DNA from: Athripsodes cinereus
Lineage: Eukaryota > Arthropoda > Insecta > Trichoptera > Leptoceridae
Length of the DNA stretch: 64,000 nt
Direction: 5' to 3'
Assembly (NCBI GenBank): GCA_947579605.1
Contig: OX388322.1
Location: 3,472,001-3,536,000 of the forward strand
The notes under the pieces were generated by a model. The model saw only the letters and a list, made by a program, of their open reading frames with translations, had not been told where the DNA came from and made no database searches. Positions 37,371-50,099 of this stretch are shown here, one piece after another; within the stretch, counting starts at the first letter, position 1; the number at the start of each line of letters is the position of its first letter. The translations under genes and the position numbers were made by a program.

Positions 37371-39760
37371 TTATCACGTCTTTATATACAAGTTTACTTC
37401 TTTATACTTACATTATTTTCTATGAATATTCAATATAACATTTTTAAATATTTATAATTTTTATTTTTTAGAATTTTGGACTTCAGAGCGAAAGGTCCTT
37501 GATTCGAATCACGTTGCCGTTCTATTTTTACCCTCATGATGCAAGCATACTGCTTGCTGAAGTTGTATTTGAATCATTTATCTCTTAATTAACTTATAGA
37601 AGTGATCAGTATCTTGAAACTAAAGCAAGTCTAATTTTGTCTCTGGGGATTCAGAATTTGAATTCTGCTACTAACTGACTTTGTATTCACACCAAAAACA
37701 TTATTTAGTGTGAAAATATTGGGGATTTTTCAAATCTTATCACGAATCCACATAAATATTCTATGATTTTAAATAATTATTTATATGAAACATCATTTAC
37801 TTTTACCACTAAAGATATTGTATAGGTAATCGAATTTGTTATTATAATTTTATTATAATTATTAAGTAAATGAAAAATGTAATTTATTTAAAAAATAATT
37901 TAAGACATTTTGTGGGGCCCTTTTTTGTAATAATTTAAACCTGTTAGAAAATCTCAAAAAAATACATAATTATAGCAATGTCATACTCAATTTATTATTG
38001 ATGAAAAGAATTGGAAAGGTTTAAAATTGCTTTTCTTTCTTTTTTGAAATTCGAATGTATGAATTGCATTATGATTTTGGAGTTTTTAAGGGTTTCGATG
38101 CATATTTTGTAATATGGACTCATTCAAAAGATTCAAGTTATAAAAATACTCAAATTAAGCTCCTGCGACCCAATTAATGTAGTGTAATCCGATCAATTAC
38201 TTATCAAAGCAATAATCAACACTTATTGATCAGACTTGATCATTTGCTTTAATTGATCCACATTTGCTAACCAATTCAGTACTAAATGTGGTATATGTCG
38301 AATTTCAGTGTCATACAATCTGTGCAGCTTAAGGACATCTTGTAAAGCAAAAGCTGACATTTTACAAACGGAACTGATAAAACCAATTTTTTTCTTGTGA
38401 AATATCTAGACGCATTTATTTGAATTTTCAGTATTGTAAAATTAAATGAAAATGATATTTTAGATTTATAGAATTAAATAACAGAAAAAAAAAAACAAAA
38501 TAAATCAGGATGGTTAAAATAGTTAGCAAGAGCTGTTGCATAATTTCTGAGTATTTTCTATCCAACTTGATCTTTTGTTTGAGTCTTTAGTTTTATTGAT
38601 TGTAATGAATGAAGATATTATTATTATATTCTGTTTTGTAATTTGTAGGATGGGGCCTTATAAGAAATGATGTGGATAAACTTGTTCTGTTTGTAAAGAT
38701 AATTTATTGAAATATTTTTGTTGTGTTTTATTTCTCTTTCTCTTTATATTATATTATTTGGATCAAAACATATAAAAAATCATATGAACTTACCAGAAGA
38801 ATTAATTTTGTAGATTTACATCGCATGTATCTACGGTGCATCGCTACATAATGCACAAATCTTATTCAGATCATAATCGCTATAGGTTTTTGGCACATGC
38901 AAGTCAAGGTCGCCTAATAAGAAAACCTTCGTACCATAAATTTATACTTCAAAATTCTATTATAGTAAACACTTGTAATATCGTGAGAAAGTTTTTGAAC
39001 ACAGATATTTCAGATACAATGCTGGTGTTTTGAGCCTAATCCTTCAATAACCTGTATAGATGAATTTATCTTGACATTAAACCGTCCAGTTTTTGTGAGA
39101 GCATGACTGATCACGTGCAGACTGGTGTATAATGCTGTAAAGTGTGGATGGCAAATCTGCCACCACGTTAAAAAAATATTACCTACTGAGGCATTGGATC
39201 CGTAATACTTTGTAGTACATCTTCACACAGTTATCTGAAGTGAGGTATGCAGAAGAAGTAATGCCATATAGGTGACACGGTATGATAGGCAGGAAACCTC
39301 ATCTCTGCTAAATACTTCAGTGTTCTGCGAAGAGTCAACACTAACAATTATATAGGTTGCTTTTTTCTTAATACATTGTATAAATTAAGAAAAAAGGAGC
39401 AACTTAAATACACATACTACAGTTGGTACATTTCGAAATACTAGTTTTTTTCATCTTCCTACCTATGAAATTATTATGCTCCAAATTAAACTTCACCATC
39501 ACACTGCTTCCCTTGTGAGCTAAGAAAGGATATAGTGCCAATTACTCTGGCATACAATTTCTCATGAATGTTCTTTTATTTACATCTATCCTAAAGTACA
39601 TGGTTTGCATGGTCTTGACATTTGATCCTCGGATGGCCACATTTCCACCCACCGTTCCTCCTGTCATATATATTTATTATGTTATTCTGTACTCTTTCAT
39701 TCTTTCCACGCGCCCAAAAAATCCACCGTAGTTCCAAAGCAAACTTATACATACAGTCGA
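37371..39760. other. Intergenic AT-rich DNA
   Basis: No supported gene. A possible tRNA-like B box (gattcgaatcac, near 37502) follows ggacttcagagcgaaaggtc, perhaps a SINE remnant. An imperfect hairpin with gttgc/gcaac and ttttttcttaat/attaagaaaaaa arms lies at 39356-39402. Confidence 0.4.
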
Positions 39761-39765
39761 TCAGT

Positions 39766-40020
39766 GTTGCGCAGAAGTAACACTTGCCTTTGAATCATGA
39801 GGTCCCGGGTTCAATTCCCGGTCAGGGCAAAATGAAGAATAATCTTTTTCAAATTGTCCTGGGTCTGGGTGTTACATGTATATGTGTGTAGTGCATTGTA
39901 TATGTGTATCGTCGCGTTAGTATCCATAATACAAGATTTGTACCTTAAATTGGGACTTGTTCGATCTGTGTGAATTGTCTATGCACATTATGTTATTTAG
40001 GTGGATATGAGAATGGGAAA
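39766..40020 (+). repeat. tRNA-derived SINE, second family
   Basis: The head cgatcagtgttgcgcagaag ... gaggtcccgggttcaattcc has A-box-like and strong B-box (GGTTCAATTCC) sequences, then a body with gtcctgggtctgggtgttac and tgtgtatcgtcgcg. It is in tRNA orientation but lacks a 3' acceptor stem, so a SINE rather than a tRNA gene. Confidence 0.75.
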
Positions 40021-40457
40021 TAGGTATAATACACAAAAAAGATAATAAAAGTGTGAAAAAATCATATATTATTGTTTATTTAAATGTATACAATTAAAAT
40101 CATTACAAAAAATAAATAAGCACTTTAAAAGAAAAAAAAGACTTCTACATGAAAAATAATAATAATAACATTTATCATATTATTGCAGTAATCTTTTGTC
40201 TTTATTTGAGTTCAATTTTTTTCTTTTCTCTTCTGTTTTTACTTTTTTGTAGCAGTTTTATTATTATTATTATTATTATCCTTAATCATAAACAAACAGT
40301 ACTAAATAAATAATACATTGCATTCGTATATGACTCATCAGTTCACACGCACGCACGCACGTGTTGATATAACAATAAAGTGAGAGTACGCCTTTGTGAA
40401 CATGTATAACAGTACGAATGGACAATAGCAGTAGTAAAGTGAGTGTATTTTCTTCTT

Positions 40458-40665
40458 ATATACATCACGCACGCGCCTGTCGGGCTATTACTTAAATTTG
40501 TATATATCATGCAAGCGCCTTTCGGACTTTTTATATGTATTTGTATACATCACGCATGCACCTGTCAGGTTATTGCTTAAACTTGTGTATGCTATGTAGC
40601 GCCTATCCGGATATTATGTAAATGACTTACATGGTACACGCTAACGCCTGTCAGGCTCGCTCGCT
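40458..40665. repeat. Degenerate tandem repeat (~45-bp unit, about 4-5 copies)
   Basis: Units share tatacatcacgca(t)gc followed by gcctgtcgggctatt and acttaaatttg: seen at ~40460, ~40500, ~40545, ~40590 and ~40635 with increasing drift. It lies just downstream of the twinstar stop (minus-strand gene), so it may be transcribed in that 3' UTR. Confidence 0.65.
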
Positions 40666-40868
40666 CGTCGTCGGCGTGTACATGTATGTGTTGAAGTAAT
40701 AGTTTTATTTAAATATTAATATTAAATGGTAATAATAATAAGTAATAATAGATTTAAATGTATGATAAAGTAATAATATAATAATAATTAGTAGTAGTAG
40801 ATGTAAATGTAGTAGTTATAGTTCATGTTGTGTGGTGACGGGTGTGCGCATGTTGCCGCCCCCCTCCA

Positions 40869-40989
40869 CTATTGGCGATCAGTCGCTCTGAGCTTCTCCT
40901 CTACCGCCTCCTGGGAGGCTTCCGATAGATCCGTGGCTTGGATATATTTCTGTACCCCCACCAGTGATTTCTTCAGGGCATCAAAAGAG
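40869..40989 (-). CDS. tsr: Twinstar/cofilin, last coding exon
   Basis: On the minus strand, tgttgttgcag|C at 40989 opens an exon encoding (S)SFDALKKSLVGVQKYIQAT then DLSEASQEAVEEKLRATDRQ and the TAG at 40871-40869. This is the C-terminal part of the ADF-homology fold, including an actin-binding long helix (KKSLVGVQKYIQA). It joins in frame to the exon ending at 41413. Confidence 0.97.
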
Positions 40990-41412
40990 CTGCAACAACA
41001 CGAATAACCATATAAATATGTATACAAATATGGACTATGTTGGAATGTTACATTTCTGCATTTTGTAGGACAATATATATTATCTAATTCCATTATAGAT
41101 TATAAATTCTTCATATATCCCTAGGAAAGAAGAATTGATTAAAGCAGAATAAAATAATGCCATGAGATGGCTTTGGTTTGCCAGCCTCTAAAGTCCACCC
41201 ATTTGCGTACATTGACTTGATGAAAGAATTTGTAAAAAGGAAATTAGGTTGTTTTGCACAATTGTTTTTATGTAGCATCGAAAGTATAACACTTTCAAAA
41301 TAATATAAGCCAAAAAATTGAGTAGGCATACAGAACTGGATGATTGGTATATTTATCATAGAAGTCCTGCCATTTGGAACATTAAAAATTAAAATTAATG
41401 CTTAATACTAAC

Positions 41413-41735
41413 CTAGAGTACAACATCTTCTTCTTAACTTTGGCAGTGTCTGGGCACCATGACATGAGGAAAAGTTTCTGCTTCTTGGAACTCTCCGACG
41501 TGCCCTGGCACTGGTGCATGTATTCAAAGTCAAACAGTCCATATCTGCACTCTCCGGTGCCTCCCTTCTGCAGGTCCTCCAGGAAAGAGTCGTACTCTGC
41601 ATTCCTCTCGCCCACTGTCTCCACGTCTATCTGCTTCTCATCTCTGATGTAGAACACTACGTAGCGGTGCTTCTTGTCCTTCTTTATCTCCTCGTACGTT
41701 GTCTTACATATATCAGATACTGTTACACCTGACGC
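41413..41735 (-). CDS. tsr: Twinstar/cofilin, main coding exon
   Basis: ADF/cofilin binds and severs actin filaments and promotes depolymerisation in the cytosol. The minus-strand acceptor tttgtttgcag precedes ASGVTVSDICKTTYEEIKK (Ser-3-type phosphorylation site at the N terminus: (M)ASGV). It continues HRYVVFYIRDEKQIDVET, GECRYGLFDFEYMHQCQGT, SSKKQKLFLMSWCPDTAKVK and KKMLYS, ending AG|gttagt in phase 2. With the 40869-40989 exon and an initiator Met this gives about 148 residues, the usual insect size. The exon starts exactly at codon 2, so the ATG sits alone at the end of an upstream exon, as I recall for other insect cofilin genes. The gene is convergent with RyR. Confidence 0.97.
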
Positions 41736-43569
41736 CTGCAAACAAACAAACAAATTATGCATTAGTCACTATGCATTACACATTACATTTTTTAAGAATA
41801 CTGTTCAATTCATCCCAGAAAAACCTACCCCTGAATTAAATTATTTCCAACAAAGCAACTTTCTAAAAAAGTGGAGAATATGCTTGACCTACAGGTCTAG
41901 CACAGATAAAATATTTTTTCATACTATGAACAAGATTAAAGGCCTTTGAGCAAGCATTAAGAGTATAAAAAAATGATACCATTCAAAATCCAACGAGGGA
42001 GTACAATAGATTTTATAGGTCGCGGTGCATAACATACCCCAAAATAAAAAATAAATCCAAAGATTTAAAATCTTATTAGAAACTAATTAGCGTGCTTAGA
42101 AATCATTCACCGACTATGAGATTTGAATAAATTTTGTTGTACACTACAATTTTTGGAAGAATTATTTCCTTGTACTATCCATTTAGAATGCAACATTTTA
42201 CATAGATTCAGTAAGACATTTTCGTAGACATGTCCTTCGACCACGTAATTCCTATAAACCACAGGCAAATAGATACAAATGTAGAAGAACATTATTATTA
42301 TTATATCTATAACTAAACAAAATTAATAATAATGTAGGTAGGTAGGTATATACGCGATTACCGGAAGATAATAATACTATAGAAGTACCTACCTACTCAG
42401 GCATTTTGCAGGAAATCAAAGTAAACAATGATGAAACACAACGTATTTTCGTATAATTTATAATACATATATCATATTGATGCTTAAAGTTCCTTATGCC
42501 GACCCCAACTAAAGGTGCAAAGAGTGGGGAACGTGATTCAATTATAAATACGAACATTTAACGTTCATATACAACATAATTACGCATGAGCCTACCCAGA
42601 TAGTTTATAATATTTAGTTATTATACTTCAAGTGAAAAGTATTCTGTTCCCTTAGAAATTATTTTCTCCAAGTTCGAAACACTGCAGAGCATATAAAATA
42701 CCTCGACACAGGCTCTAGCCCAGTGAGGCGACAAAGTAGAATTAATTATAATATTACCATATGGATATTTGAACTGTATTGGTTTATATGTGCTTAGTCG
42801 AGGAAATAAATAAATAAAAATTGTTCAAGACGAGGTTAAAGACCCTATTGTTCAGGAGGTGTTATGATTCTTGAATGGGCCCCTGCAATGAGTTTTCCAC
42901 AAAACGGCGCATCATAAATAAGTTGTCTAGTTATTATTATTAAAAATATGAAAAAATTCTCTATCTTTCCAATCGCGGAATTTTTACAAATTTCATTTGC
43001 TTAACTAAAGAAAACTATAAAAACTGCATTGGATTTCCCAAACACTGAGGACTAAAGTCGTTAAGACTATTCTGTACCGTGAAGAGTTATTAGTGAAAGG
43101 AGATTTTTTTCTAAAATCATTACCTACTCGTGGAAGAGTAGTCGGTAAAATTCATTTTACTACACATCGACTCATAAACGACAATTGAATTGTCTTTCGA
43201 AAATATGTTGTAAACACAACACGGGAAGCGAGAGGAAATGATCGAGGTGTGCGTGAAATGAATACGAAATCAATAATAAAGTGACTAATATAATATGTAG
43301 TAATAATAATAATATAATAATATTATGAATAATCAGGGATCTGAGGAGATTCATAAGTAATTGATTATTTATTGTGCTATCCTAAAAAGGTCTAAATAAT
43401 AGCTAGAAAAAAATCTCACATATTCAATTCGCCGGAAATAATATAACTTATGCCTCTAGCTTAACTCGCCGATGTATATTATCTTAGGACCGATATTTCA
43501 AAATGCCCTTAGTTTGACGCTTATTCGTATCTAGCCTTTAATTTGGTTTAATAAACATCAATATTTCAC
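41736..43569 (-). other. Twinstar first intron, proximal part
   Basis: No coding exon recognised. A possible LINE 3' remnant near 42870-42920 (gggcccctgcaatgag, ccacaaaacggcgcatcata) resembles the 46-kb element's 3' end. Short ORFs here are AT-rich chance frames. Confidence 0.4.
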
Positions 43570-43589
43570 AACTATTTCAGCTGTGAGGT

Positions 43590-43692
43590 CTCAATATCAG
43601 TTATGAGATATTCCACCCATTCTAAGCTTTTGCTGGCAAAAAGAGGACGATTTGCATGCAGGAAATCCGCTAGCTGCCCCATTTGTGGGATA
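43590..43692 (+). repeat. Repeat family A, 3' half
   Basis: gagatattccacccattcta, ggcaaaaagaggacgatttg, catgcaggaaatccgctagc and tgccccatttgtgggata match the 3' half of the family with the usual small deletions; an (aaat)n microsatellite follows at 43768-43790. Confidence 0.6.
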
Positions 43693-43964
43693 ATTTTGGT
43701 TTTTAATTCATTGATATTGTCAACTATAATGATTATGTAATAAAAGGCATATTGCCGTATATTCATGAATAAATAAATAAATAAATAAATAATATGCCGT
43801 GATGGTTGGTAATAATTGGTTGGTAATTGATAATAAATCACGCCTTTACTGTGAAAACTCACCCACTGTATATATTGACCATCTTAATGTATATTTTCGA
43901 GATTGTTTATTAATCATATACAGTAGAAACCATAGTGGTTCTGATCACCCGTTTACGAGTGGAT

Positions 43965-44128
43965 GTATTTGGGTTTTTTGTCAAAAACCCAAATATAACC
44001 TTATACACCTTTCACAGTAAGCTACTAAAAGCTTGTGTCGTGAAAGGGGAGTCTGCCGGCAACTGGTATCGAACCACGGACCCCTTGTTCACGAGGCCGA
44101 GACTCTACCTCCAGGCTACCGACGAACG
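43965..44128 (-). repeat. tRNA-derived SINE, family S1, best copy
   Basis: The minus strand reads TCGGTAGCCTGGAGGTAGAG (A box TAGCCTGGAGG, ~44105-44118), GGGGTCCGT and GGTTCGATACC (B box, 44065-44075), then the body gccggcagactcccctttc, acacaagcttttagtagctt and a tail near ttgggtttttg. It has RNA polymerase III internal promoter elements; homologues lie at 30739-30888 and 10976-11092. Confidence 0.85.
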
Positions 44129-44885
44129 AATATACAGTAAATAATAAATCAATAAAAGAAAAATGCAGTCATTCTAACCTACGGCAAGGATATTAGATAA
44201 TATATGTTATGAATTCGCTTTGAAAGAAAGGTGATAATTATTTACTAGAGAAACGTTAACGTCGAAAAACAATTGTAATTGATTATAAAATAGAACATAA
44301 TTATCTCCGATGTGGTAATAGTAATAGTAAAAATGGGAATACAAATGTGCGAATGTAATATCCATTAGGACACATCATTTTATACGTGTTATTTATTAAT
44401 ATACAAAACATACAATACGATAGTTCGGGTTGTCACTTGTCTAAGTAGTGAGTGTTAGGAGAGATGATCCAATTCTGTATACAGCCCACGCGGTCTGCAC
44501 TCACAACTAACTACTAAGTCAAACTAGCCGTACTATACAAAATACTGTATATGTAACACTTTGATATTGTTATAGGACAGTTTGTAGAGCGCCGTTTACT
44601 CAGAACATGCTCTCAAGGGCGTCATATTGTGATAATGTGCGGATAATCTGGATTACGATGGTTTGCCTTTTAATTGTTTCAATTTATTATTGCTTTCCGC
44701 TCTTATGCACAAACTAAACTGCGGACGAAAACATGCTATTGCAGAGTCTCTACGTTGCAGTTGAGCAAAGGAAAACTGGCAAAAGTAGTAATCAATAACA
44801 GACAGAGTAAACATGAGAAGACCTTAGACAAGATGGTCTGACGATATAAGAATATCACAATTGATTTTTTTACTTTACGGTGTAT

Positions 44886-45090
44886 CTTACAACTAGGGTA
44901 GCCAGCAGACCAAACACGTGAAATAAACATACAAGCTATCTTCTCTGCCAACACAAAATTTAGACATTCAGGGTAGGTGAATTGTGGGTGTTAATTGTCT
45001 AATACGCGAGTTTATGAACATCTGCCTTTTACAGGATACTCGAAAACTAGAAAAGAATAGGAGGCCTATATTCTGCCGGATGCTTCACAG
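44886..45090 (-). repeat. Repeat family A copy (minus)
   Basis: On the plus strand: actagggtagccagcagacc, ttctctgccaacac, gacattcagggtaggtg, atctgccttttacaggatac, tcgaaaactagaaaag; the reverse complement is in family order. Both ends are moderately eroded. Confidence 0.8.
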
Positions 45091-45793
45091 TTTCTGTTAA
45101 ATATATCCAAGATTAAGAATTGCAGAATACTTAAAAGGTTGATGTTCAAAAATGAATAAAAAGTGGCCGAAGAAAGACGTTTAATAATTCATTACGAGCT
45201 AGGAAGATTTATTTATAATAATTAATGTTGAACAATTTGAAACATTTCAAAGTGTGTAGTTTTAATTCGGGTATTTTACAATAATTAAACGTAAGCAATT
45301 TCTTACATTGCACAGTCTGGCACATAATATATGTTGTGTGTGTGTGTGTACCTATGCAGTAAGACAAGAGCAGAAGGCAGAAGACAGAAGACAGCATACG
45401 GCAGACATGACATGCGTTACCACGTGTTTCGACGTGTTCCCTAATAATAGATTGCATATTATTATAATAGCATACATAAATACACTCACGAGATACGTAA
45501 ATACTACTTACTCTACAATAGTGAAGATGACGTATTTCTTACAAAAAACAATCGACATCATTTTATAATTCTGCATTTTACAAAATTATCTATATGAAAT
45601 ATTTTTTTATAGGTAGGTATGTAATATATATATATATATCAAGAAAAATTATTTTGTAAGTGGCGTACATATTATCTAATCCAACATGGATACTTAAAAT
45701 TTACGGAAGTGAAAATTATTAAAGAATTTGCCAAAAACATTTCACGAGCAAAATGTAACTAATTGTGCAAACTCATGTAGGTACTAATAATTC

Positions 45794-46000
45794 GGCATAT
45801 CCCACTAATGAGATTGCCACCAAATCTGCTGCATGTAACAAACATGCAAGCTGTTTTCTCCGTGCCAACAAAAAATGACATTCAGGAAGGGTGGCAAGCC
45901 TCATCGCCGAATTTAATAAGTAAAATATATTTTACAGGAAACTAAAACTTACGGAAAAGAGTTGAAAACCGGTCTTTTTCCGGGTGCTCTACGGAACATT
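45794..46000 (-). repeat. Repeat family A copy (minus)
   Basis: On the plus strand: cggcatatcccactaatgag, ctgctgcatgtaacaaacat, ttttctccgtgccaac, gacattcaggaagggtggca, agcctcatcgccgaattt, ttttacaggaaactaaaa and gggtgctctacgga. It directly precedes the L2-like pseudogene. Confidence 0.8.
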
Positions 46001-46078
46001 AGCTTTTGTACGAATATTAGCATTTATAAAAATTAAGACATTCGTAACATCGTTCGTTCGTGAGTTCATTATGAGTTC

Positions 46079-47150
46079 GGCATTAGGGACAGGGTTTTAA
46101 CGTGGATGTCTTCATACCTATCCAATCGTGAATATGAAGTCAAATTTAATAACACAACATCCAGAAAACACTCAACGTTATATGGAGTTCCACAGGGTTC
46201 TGTCAACTTATACACGAATCAATTAGAGTATGTTATTCAAAACTTAGGCTTTACAACATATTTTTATGCACACGATCGCATTTTCTTTAAATCATGCACC
46301 CCGGAATCCAAATCTGCTCTTGAGCAAGAAGTCGTTTCGTGCATAACGGACATTTCATCCTGGATGTCTAACAATATGCTTAAAATCAACCCCACCAAAA
46401 CTGAATTTCTCTGGATAGCGTGTCTCCACGAAGACAACATCTCATAAACGCTGACCCTATTCGTGTACAAAACGTGGACATAGTCCCATCTAACCACGTT
46501 AAGTTCCTCGGAGCGCATCTTGATAACGCCCTTACGATGGAGAAACACATATATCATCTACTGTTAGTAGTGGTTTCTATACTTTAAGGCAGCTCAAGAA
46601 CATAAGGAAAAATATATCAACCGACGGAGCTAAAACCATAATTAACTCATTCGTCGTATCACGATTGGATTACTGCAATGGCATCCTCGCAAATCTGCCA
46701 CAATATCAACTCCAGAGGATTCAGTCCGTTTTTAATGCGGCTGCACGCTTCATTTATCAACTGAATCGCTCTTCACACATATCTGCCACCCTTCAATCTC
46801 TTCACTGGCTCAGATGTCCGGAGAGAGTCGAATTTAAAGTGTGTTTGACAGTATTTAGGGCACTTCATGCTATGGCCCCAGAATATATCATGGAACTCTG
46901 CGGTAGACAGGCGTTAAGTCATAGACAGACAACACTGAGGTCTTGTCAAGATATTACAACTAAATTGGAGGTAACCAGTACTGTATCGAAACCAGTGTAC
47001 GTGGAGCGTGCTTTTGCAATATCTGCACCTGTAGTCTGGAACAGGCTTCCACAAATGATCAGAGAAACGCAGGACATATCTCGTTTCAAGAACCAACTGA
47101 AGACTTATCTATTCAAGAAATCTCACGGAATAATCCAGACACAACCTTAG
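46079..47150 (+). pseudogene. L2/CR1-like non-LTR retrotransposon, eroded C-terminal half
   Basis: The frame at 46106-46447 encodes RT palm sequence (SYLSNREYEVKF, YGVPQGS, then a gap to LYTNQLEYVIQNLG, and FYAHD in place of the catalytic YADD, then MSNNMLKINPTKTEFLWI). After frame changes around 46440-46665 the C-terminal region follows (DYCNGILANLPQYQLQRIQS, FNAAARFIYQ, SLHWLRCPERVEFKV, FAISAPVVWNRLPQMI, FKNQLKTYLFKK) to the stop at 47148-47150. A 3' UTR with gcgcccttgaggtgga and an (aat)n tail ends near 47230. The deleted fingers, lost catalytic Asp and frameshifts make it inactive. Confidence 0.88.
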
Positions 47151-47234
47151 TTAGCAAAGAGCGCCCTTGAGGTGGATTTTTTTCACAAAACGGAGCTTTA
47201 CAAATCATCCAAATAATAATAATAATAATCGATC

Positions 47235-49920
47235 TAACATTTATAATCTTGGAAACATCTGGAACTGGTTATTAATCGATTATAGTAAAATTCATTCATT
47301 CAAAATAATAATATTGCCAACACTAAACTGTCGCATCTATATTCATCCAAAGACCGCCCATACAAACAGAATAACATTATAGCAATACTGTATATCTACC
47401 TAGTACCTACCTATTTATAACACTCAATAGTAAGTAGTGGCAAAGCGATATCATAATACTGTACAATAATAATACTGTAGTATGTATAATATAACACATA
47501 TTAGGATGGAAATAGCGCGCAACCTCCCGCATTCACAAAACACACAAATTACTTTACATTACATTTATAATAATTTGTACACCACATTATACCATCTTCT
47601 CTTTAATTATTTATTACGCATGTATTTATGTATTATCGTCTGTGTACAACACAGTACACACCACTTTGATAAAGAGAAAAAAAATACACAAAAGGATGCC
47701 ATGATACGTGTACGTATGGAGATAGATAGCTAATGTTGTTTAGTCAAATTGGAATGCGGGGTTAATTTGTATACCGTTTGTACCGCTAATATGCCGACTG
47801 AAAAGATTGCAAACTAAAATACATAGGTAGGTACATAATATTAAAACTATGTGTTTATGGACTCGTAAAAAAAGCCCAAGAATAGTAGTATTAGCAATGA
47901 TGGATGACTCCATTAGCGGTGTAATGTTTTTGTCAGTTAGCACATTAAAAATACCAATAAAACAAAGTGCTCTGAAAATAAACAAAACCATATCGATTTT
48001 CTTAATAGGGCGGTATACAGAAAATTGATCTCAAAAAAGATAATCGGTAGTTAACATTCACGAACATCAGGAAGGCAGAGTCGTGTCCGTGCAGTCCTAA
48101 AAATCAAATAGATCCTCAATTCTCTACTATAAGATTTCTACTGTCCTGTGAATAATGACTTGTATTCATAAAAAAATCACCCATAAGACATTTCACGTCA
48201 TGAAATCAGCTATAAGGTGTACCATTTATCATCCTAAATGTCTTTATATTTTCATGATAACACGGAGGACAAACTGTAGCGAGTCTATTGGCTTCATCCT
48301 TATAACATCATACAATTCAATGCACAGAGGTTGAGTTTACAGCTAGATAGCGATCTCTTTCAGCTAACCCGGTAAGATAAGTGAATAAATCAAAATAATA
48401 ACAATTTCTTCTTACATACAATGATATGTCATATAGACTAACACGCGGACACATCATATAGGTAATTTAATATATTGTCTCACGTAGTATCATAGTAAAC
48501 CAGTTAGAAATTGTTCTGCACATCTCACGTACCTACCTAGACGGATCAATTCATCATCTATCGTCAACATCAATCTATTTCATATCGATGTTATGAAGAA
48601 AACAATCTCGATGACACATTAAATTGCAAACGAGTATTATAGATGATACATTTCGCTACTGCGCTTTTATTATACCAGATGATAAAGAGTGCGATAACAA
48701 AAAATGTGATATAAATGGATAAACTAGATTCATTTACACGGCTAGACAAAGATGACATATTCCAAGTCTTGTTCTATGTATGTCTGTACCCGGTAAAACA
48801 TGAGAAAATAATGTTTCATAGCAGTGCAAGAGTCGGTGTAATTGAATATCTAGGCAGCGTATTGCATTCATACCTAAACGTTCTCTGCGCATGAATTTAA
48901 ACGGTGGATAATGAATCAAAAGGTGTGGTGTCTCGACAAGAAAAATAATATGTAATCATAGGTAGTCCCAACAATGCGGCGTTTTTTTCAACATATCGTC
49001 AGTGGGTTGACGCAATCGTGAAGGATTCGCCCTTCTATCGTGATCTAGAATTCTAGATTAACAAAATTAGTGAAGATTATCACGCGACAACTGCCTGAGA
49101 GACCCTAAAAAACCATTCAAAATAAGAAACATAAAGCAGTTCGAATATCTTTCGTGGCATTAATTAAAATACCAAATGTAAATCTACATAAATTCCGTGT
49201 AACTCTAAATTTATCCGTTTTCGATAAAAATTAAAATGGTGGACGCGAAAATTAACGTCAAAATAAATTTAACGTTTAGTAGAAATATCAAAAACAGCGA
49301 ATTGATCATGACATTCCTAAGTACACGGATGATTCAGAAGTCGATAGTCTAGTATAATTATCATTCTCGAATATTCTGGTTTACTCATCATCGTGCTCAC
49401 CATAGTGACTCGGTAGAATCGAAACACAAAGAAGAGGAAACAGATCGTGTGCTTTTTATAAATCAGACTTTATTTGCAGAACATTTCTTCAACGATATAA
49501 AACTAACAGACTTGTAACAAATTAACTTCTTATACCGATGTTCATCATAAAGAAAAACAATAAATGTATGTACCGAAGTTCGCAATTAGTGTGATAGGTA
49601 AATTCTGCTCTTTCTCGTAATTTCAAACATGTCTGAAAGTTATGACTATATACTGCTTATTCTGATATATTCAATGTTATATTACAGAAGTCATGCACCT
49701 ATGAATCATCTTCATAAATTCAAGACCCAAATCTTCTCTAGTGAAATAAAGATTTGTCATGGAGCCTAAACCTTTCAATTTCAAACAACAAACATCGATA
49801 ATGAGTGCAGCACAGCATACTTCGTGCAGTTGATTTAAATAAAAGTACCTATCATAATTCACACGATTTCGGGTGCTATGCCATAAAGAGAGAAGTCAAA
49901 TGGTAAGATAAATTACATAA
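47235..49920. other. Non-coding DNA, probable twinstar intron or intergenic
   Basis: No gene recognised. A degenerate repeat A copy lies at 48105-48275 (ctactgtcctgtgaataat, acgtcatgaaatcagc, catcctaaatgtctttatat, acacggaggacaaactg). At 49401-49403 (minus) an ATG is followed directly by gtgagc, a possible ATG-only twinstar exon; unproven. Confidence 0.4.
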
Positions 49921-49928
49921 TTAAATTT

Positions 49929-50095
49929 CAATTGGAGAACCATGTTTACAGTGCAAATTATAATCGGAAAAAGTAAGAAAAGCACCCTAGTGCTCATGTA
50001 TCGGCGCTAGACTGGCTTTAATGTCCACGGACAAGGCTCTATGCTGGCTTCAGTATCCATATCATTTTAGGAGTCCATGGACAAAATATTGTTAG
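49929..50095 (+). repeat. Dispersed repeat C, copy 2
   Basis: attggagaaccatgtttaca, aatcggaaaaagtaagaaa, tgctggcttcagtatcc and gtccatggacaaa parallel the minus strand of 33806-33990 in order and spacing, with heavy drift and stops. Inverted relative to copy 1. Confidence 0.55.
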
Positions 50096-50099
50096 AAAT

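Noticed and set aside
39766..39840. Possible functional tRNA gene
   Set aside because: A- and B-box-like sequences are present but no acceptor stem closes, and a SINE body follows.
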